NCBI GenBank assembly: GCA_000697335.1
Contig: JNEM01006416.1
Coordinates: 1 to 10,294 of the forward strand
Direction: 5' to 3'
Source of the DNA: Conidiobolus incongruus B7586
Taxonomy: Eukaryota > Entomophthoromycota > Entomophthoromycetes > Entomophthorales > Conidiobolaceae
Length of the DNA stretch: 10,294 nucleotides
The translations under genes and the position numbers were made by a program. Below are positions 6,248-10,294 of this stretch, in pieces. Positions within the stretch are counted from its first letter, which is position 1; each line of letters starts with the position of its first letter. The notes below the pieces were generated by a model that saw only the letters and a list, made by a program, of their open reading frames with translations, searched no databases and had not been told where the DNA came from.

Positions 6248-8182
6248 CTAAGAGGAAGGGGATGAGGAGTAAGCCTGCGATATTTGTTGTAAAGGTGTTG
6301 GCTTGGGTGAAGCTTCTGTTGGAGTATCGAATTTTTTGCCAACTTCATCTCCATAATTGACAAACAATTCATCTCCTTTATTGATGTGTTTAGTTGTTGA
6401 ACATATGATTTGATTAATTTGGTGACCTAACAGAAACTCGACATTGGATAATTCAGAAGAGTGATTCATAAAGTGGAATGGACAATATATCTCTCCATTG
6501 GGATCTGTGAATGGCATTCCCTTGTCATCAGTGGCATCCAAAACTGTGTATCGATACATAATTGAATATTGGGAGGCCTGGCCTAACTTATCTTTGGTTT
6601 CATCAAAGAAATATTCAGCCATCGGTACTCCAAAATAGAAGCCGAGGTAAGTATATTGAGGTAAATCCCTGCGAGCAAATAACCCATTACCGGCGTTGGG
6701 TATCGTTGAGGGCTTAACCTCGACAATATCGCTCCAATGCTTGGGTATTTCTTGAGAGGATAAAGAAGTGGGACTAGGTAAAAATTGAGATGTCCCATTT
6801 AGTTGATCTATAGAGAAAAAGTTAGAATAAGATGATATTGCAAAGAAGTTAAGCATACCTGGATTCTTAATTGCATGATCAGATGTACCTACTTCAGCTG
6901 GAGCTACGCCATTTGTTTCTTCAAGCTTTGGGGGTTCAGGTGGTTGAAATTCGGAGGATTGTTGTTGGGATGTAGGTGCGGAAGGTTGATCTATAATACA
7001 TAAATAAAAAGATTTGGATATGCTGAAGATAGAGTTACCTGATTCAGGATTATCAGAAAAAAATATAGGCCAATCTTTATTATAAAGTGTTTGTTCCCAT
7101 TGCCTGTACCTTTCGATTGCTTGCTGTCGGTCATTGGGCTTAAAAGTTAGTCTAAAGTGTTGTAAATTACTATCTTCAGGGAAAAACATTTCAAAATAGC
7201 CATCTGTATTATGCGTTAAATTAGCACTAGCGCTATTTCTAGGTGTTTTGCCAGAAAAAGCAAGTGGCAGTCCTTTCTGCTTGGATAAGGTTTGATCTAA
7301 CTCCACTGCTCGATCAATAATATCCTTTCGATTTCCAGTACAGTTTGGAAGTTGACACAGTGCCATAAAGACATAATTCATCTGACGTTGCCACCTTGGT
7401 TTGTCTCCATTTCGTGTAGTAGCCGGCATTAATGCAAAACGCTTTTTTTGACCAAAAATATCAGGGAGAGGTTCATTTTGCTTGGTTTTAATTCTTTTGG
7501 CACTAGGTTTAGGTCCTGAAGCTGTGTTAACTTTCTTAGTCTTAGGTTTAGTAGGCTTTTTTGAAGAGCGATTAGATGGATGAGCAGATGGCTTCAGATT
7601 TAGGGTTAGTTTAGTTGACCGGATAGGGCTGGGAGGTGCTGAAGAGTTGGAGGATGAAAATAATGGTGATTGGGAGCGATAATTCGACATGATTGAAGAA
7701 TGATATTTTTGATTAGTTGGGCTAGAATATTGGATAGGCTTATAATAAGGTGTATTGTACTTTCGATATGAGTTATAAGCTTTCATATTAATAACTACAA
7801 ACACTTTCTCTTGTTGTTCAGCACCCTTAGGTAAATCTGGATTAGCTACTACACAACTATAGGCAAAAAGAATCTTTCCGTTATCTTCCGAATTTGAATC
7901 GGATGAATTGGGGGAACTTATCGGAGAAGCTTGTACAGGGGAGGGGGAAGGAGGAGAAAGAGAACGGGAAGGAGAACGGGAAGAAGCTACCGAGGAAGAA
8001 GAAGAAATATATCGCTTATGATATTCTGGAGGTGCTATGGACGATCCAGAATCAGAGTCTGAGTCGGAGTCCGAGAAGATATTAGCATTGGCCTGTAGTT
8101 TGGGAGTTGAAAACGATTGAATAGGCTCTGTATCTGAAGAGAATGAGGATGAGGAATCGTCAAAATTATACTGGGAAGCCAT
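6248..8182 (-). CDS. Nuclear SET-domain protein with a probable winged-helix-like domain
   Basis: A probable S-adenosylmethionine-dependent protein lysine methyltransferase; substrate unknown. It is 644 aa as one open frame, or 611 aa if the two in-frame introns (6808-6858, 6991-7038) are spliced. Residues 1-100 are Ser/Asp/Pro-rich (a run of alternating Asp-Ser at about 38-45, SPSRSLSPPSPSP later). A Lys-rich stretch at about 205-235 is a likely nuclear localisation signal. Residues about 262-372 are an ordered block with RWQRQ, RAVELD, GKTPRNS (311-317) and a closing DWP. It recalls winged-helix (HARE-HTH-like) folds, by inference only. The SET domain spans about 485-615: NAGNGLFA (496-503), the NHSSELSN core with N573 and H574, and ELFVNYG with the catalytic-position Y610. 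There is no Cys-rich pre-SET or post-SET; the YGDE ending recalls PRDM-type SET domains. The minus-strand start has G at +4, an in-frame TAG 46 bp upstream (8228-8230) and no earlier ATG. Confidence 0.9.
   Translation of the reverse strand: MASQYNFDDSSSSFSSDTEPIQSFSTPKLQANANIFSDSDSDSDSGSSIAPPEYHKRYISSSSSVASSRSPSRSLSPPSPSPVQASPISSPNSSDSNSEDNGKILFAYSCVVANPDLPKGAEQQEKVFVVINMKAYNSYRKYNTPYYKPIQYSSPTNQKYHSSIMSNYRSQSPLFSSSNSSAPPSPIRSTKLTLNLKPSAHPSNRSSKKPTKPKTKKVNTASGPKPSAKRIKTKQNEPLPDIFGQKKRFALMPATTRNGDKPRWQRQMNYVFMALCQLPNCTGNRKDIIDRAVELDQTLSKQKGLPLAFSGKTPRNSASANLTHNTDGYFEMFFPEDSNLQHFRLTFKPNDRQQAIERYRQWEQTLYNKDWPIFFSDNPESGNSIFSISKSFYLCIIDQPSAPTSQQQSSEFQPPEPPKLEETNGVAPAEVGTSDHAIKNPGMLNFFAISSYSNFFSIDQLNGTSQFLPSPTSLSSQEIPKHWSDIVEVKPSTIPNAGNGLFARRDLPQYTYLGFYFGVPMAEYFFDETKDKLGQASQYSIMYRYTVLDATDDKGMPFTDPNGEIYCPFHFMNHSSELSNVEFLLGHQINQIICSTTKHINKGDELFVNYGDEVGKKFDTPTEASPKPTPLQQISQAYSSSPSS
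6808..6858 (-). other. Probable in-frame intron of the SET gene (51 bp, phase 1)
   Basis: On the minus strand it has a GTATGC donor, a TTCTAAC branch-like site and a pyrimidine-rich TTCTCTATAG acceptor. It is 17 codons long without a stop and encodes a Phe/Ile/Ser stretch (residues 442-458) unlike the Pro/Ser/Glu-rich linker around it. Splicing would join NP to DQL. Confidence 0.75.
6991..7038 (-). other. Probable in-frame intron of the SET gene (48 bp, phase 1)
   Basis: On the minus strand it has the donor GTAACT, identical to SUB1 intron 3, and a TATTATAG acceptor. It is 16 codons long without a stop and encodes residues 382-397 (hydrophobic, SKSFYLCII). Splicing would join PES to DQP. The branch site is less clear than in the other intron. 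Both introns have the same phase and the same ATAG|ATCAAC acceptor junction. Confidence 0.65.
7937..8008 (+). repeat. Polypurine-rich tract inside the SET gene
   Basis: Positions 7937-7964 are uninterrupted purines on the plus strand, and the tract continues with a few breaks to 8008. It encodes the Ser/Pro/Arg-rich tail on the other strand, and is among the most GC-rich stretches of the window. Confidence 0.7.
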
Positions 8183-8219
8183 TTGACTTGAAAGATTAGA
8201 ATTAAATAATTCAAATGGT

Positions 8220-8327
8220 ATGAATACCTATATATATGATCGTTTATTGATATTATATATTAATGAATACGAATATTCAATTGATGTTGAATTAGCTATT
8301 GAATGGGTAAATCAAGTCCCATATTAG
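8220..8327 (+). CDS. Short divergent ORF of uncertain status
   Basis: Not recognised. A 35-codon frame starts with ATG at 8220, only 37 bp from the SET start codon and in the opposite direction, and ends with TAG at 8325-8327. The second half (SIDVELAIEWVNQVPY) has a mixed, protein-like composition, while the first half is Tyr/Ile/Leu-rich as expected from AT-rich DNA. It lies in the shared divergent upstream region. It could be a microprotein, a first exon, a relic or chance. Confidence 0.15.
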   Translation: MNTYIYDRLLILYINEYEYSIDVELAIEWVNQVPY

Positions 8328-9520
8328 TTCAGCTATTTATTTATATTAATCAGTGAACCATTGAATACTTCTAAAAATTATGGGATGATCACTAATAATC
8401 ATTTTATAATTTCTGTTTTGGGAATAATTGACAATTGAAATTACTCATATCCACATAAGTCATTTCTCAATAACTTTGAATTCTAAATATTATTAAATTT
8501 TTATTAAATTTATTTATATCTTTTTTGGTTAAATATTGAAACTAATGATGGATGGATTTTGTTAATATCGATTATTGAATCCTGATTTAATAATTTCACT
8601 AAGATATAAACATTAAGACTTAATATCAATTCAAAATACATTTTATTAATTTTAATTTATACAATAAATTACATTATTTACTGAATTTATTTAATTTTAA
8701 AATATTTTTGATGCATATTTGTTGATTCAATAAATGCCTTACTTAAAATTGCCAATTTTAATTAAAAACTCCTGAACACAAAAGAACTTAACATTTGTGA
8801 TTCAAAATTGCATAGTTCGTTCTCATTAATACATTTTTGAATTAATTTTAGATTCGATTTACCCAATTCCATTTCAAATTGTAGTTAATTATCATTCATA
8901 TAGAAACTGCTTTCCTTACTATTAGTTACAAATACATTGAAATTAAAGCATTGAGTCTTTATATAGTTATTAGTATTGATATTTAACCTTGACTTATATT
9001 CAAATCAAACAATAGACCACTTTCTATTCAAGTATTCAAATCTTATTATTCATATTACAGTAAATGTTAAGACTGACAGTGATATAAATTTTATATAGAA
9101 TCAAAACTATTTTAAATAATAACTTATTGCTAAACCAATAATGATAATTAATTACAGCACACTCAGATATTGAGCATATCATTTCATGCTATTTTTTACT
9201 GCAGATGAAATATACTATACCAAAATTTAAGTAAATTTATTATTTTTTCATTATTGGAAATAATTTATGATAAAGAAAATGATAAAAATATCACTATCAA
9301 ATAAAGGATTCTTATTAAAAGTACTCTATTAACCTTATTGAATTTGTATTTGGAAATTTCAAATTATTCAATAATTAACACAATAGGAAATTGAAAAATA
9401 AATAGCTCCAAATATAGGAATTAAACAAATGTTACTTTTAATTATTAATTTAATCAATTACTACTAATCAAATTTTAAACAAATTCACTTTAATAAAAAA
9501 TTAAATATTTAAATCCAATA

Positions 9521-9536
9521 ATATATATATATATAT
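9521..9536. repeat. (AT)8 microsatellite
   Basis: Uninterrupted AT dinucleotides, followed by GTAT. Confidence 0.9.
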
Positions 9537-9866
9537 GTATTTCAAGTTAAGCCTGGACATAATATCATTATATATACAATAGTTATTATTATTTCAAAGA
9601 TTTTAAATATATATTTTTATTGAATATAATTAATAATTTTATATTTATTCCTATATTTCATTTGAAATATTTATGAAAACTTTAGAAATAATTAAAACAA
9701 GATCCTAAGTTTGATATCACTGCTAATTAGTAAAATATAAATTAAAAATTAAAATTGAAAAGAATTATAATAATATATAATTATAGTTTTATATATTAGT
9801 TTAAATAAAAAAATAATAAACTTTTTTATTTTTAATTTTCAAAAATATTACTAGTTTTAAAAAATA

Positions 9867-9884
9867 ATATATATATATATATAT
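9867..9884. repeat. (AT)9 microsatellite
   Basis: Uninterrupted AT dinucleotides between AAAATA and ACTTTA. Confidence 0.9.
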
Positions 9885-10294
9885 ACTTTATAAATATTTT
9901 TTTAATAAAATATTTTCAATTTAATATTTAAAGTTAAATTTAATTATATTTAAACTAGAAAATTATCATCAAAAGTTTATTATTTTAATATTATTAAAAC
10001 TTAACCATAAATCCTCTGGAATCATTTAAAATTTATAAAATACTTATAAAACTTAACTTTATTTAAATTTATCATTTATCATTACATTTGCTATTTTAAA
10101 GTTAAAAAGGATATTATTTAAAATTTAATTAAATTAAACAAACTAATTTTAATTGTAATTTTATATAAATTGAAAAAATAAAAAATATATATTAAAAATC
10201 ACTTATTTATTTTAATTAAAAAATTATCTAAATAATTTAATATTAATTATATAAGTGTTTTATATATATTAAACTTTAAACTTAAATTAATTAA

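Larger units (their letters stand above)
8328..10294. other. AT-rich intergenic DNA, no gene seen
   Basis: Nearly 2 kb without a coding-like frame on either strand. The last 800 bases are the most extreme in A+T. It contains two (AT)n microsatellites and a stretch near 9648-9709 that resembles positions 130-218. No RNA gene or mobile element is recognised. Confidence 0.65.

Noticed and set aside
6583-6798. 71-codon minus-strand frame within the SET gene
   Set aside because: Out-of-frame shadow of the SET coding region, overlapping its conserved core.
7894-8085. 63-codon plus-strand frame rich in Lys/Glu/Arg
   Set aside because: Antisense shadow of the Ser/Pro-rich SET protein tail; its composition comes from the polypurine tract.
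9521-9884. (AT)n tracts as a replication origin or centromere element
   Set aside because: Simple repeats are expected at this composition and nothing else supports such a role.
1-10294. tRNA, rRNA, CRISPR array or mobile element
   Set aside because: No tRNA B-box-like sequence, no rRNA-like GC-rich block, no spaced identical repeats, and no transposase, integrase or reverse-transcriptase motif was seen on either strand.

Overview
This is a very AT-rich eukaryotic window, most likely nuclear DNA of an AT-rich, early-diverging fungus. The evidence is a fungal-style mitotic cyclin, small spliceosomal introns (about 48-64 bp, GTAA/GTAT donors, T-rich TAG/ATAG acceptors), a compact SUB1/PC4 gene and a single-exon-like SET gene. 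The species cannot be read from the sequence. Non-coding DNA is mostly about 80-85% A+T by eye, while coding DNA is clearly richer in G+C, so genes stand out as GC islands.

Layout. Positions 1-2980 are mostly AT-rich DNA without a convincing complete gene. The exception is a GC-elevated island at about 772-1066 that looks like a small unrecognised gene or gene fragment. A very well-formed candidate intron (2654-2695) lies upstream of the first sure gene and may be a 5' leader intron. Three confident genes follow. A B-type mitotic cyclin is on + (2981-4342, 453 aa, no introns in the coding region). A SUB1/PC4 transcriptional coactivator is on + (4723-5261, four exons, 123 aa). A nuclear SET-domain protein is on - (6248-8182, 644 aa if unspliced, 611 aa if two stop-free introns are removed). 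SUB1 and the SET gene converge on about 1 kb of AT-rich intergenic DNA. From 8183 to 10294 there is AT-rich DNA with two (AT)n microsatellites and one short ORF (8220-8327) of uncertain status.

Functionally the genes are ordinary nuclear housekeeping or regulatory genes: Cdk1 activation at mitosis, Pol II coactivation and ssDNA binding, and probable protein lysine methylation. Nothing in the layout implies that they form one pathway. No tRNA, rRNA, CRISPR array, transposon or virus-like element was recognised. The most interesting points are the in-frame, multiple-of-three introns of the SET gene, its probable winged-helix plus SET architecture, the altered docking patch and degron content of the cyclin, and the cryptic GC island.
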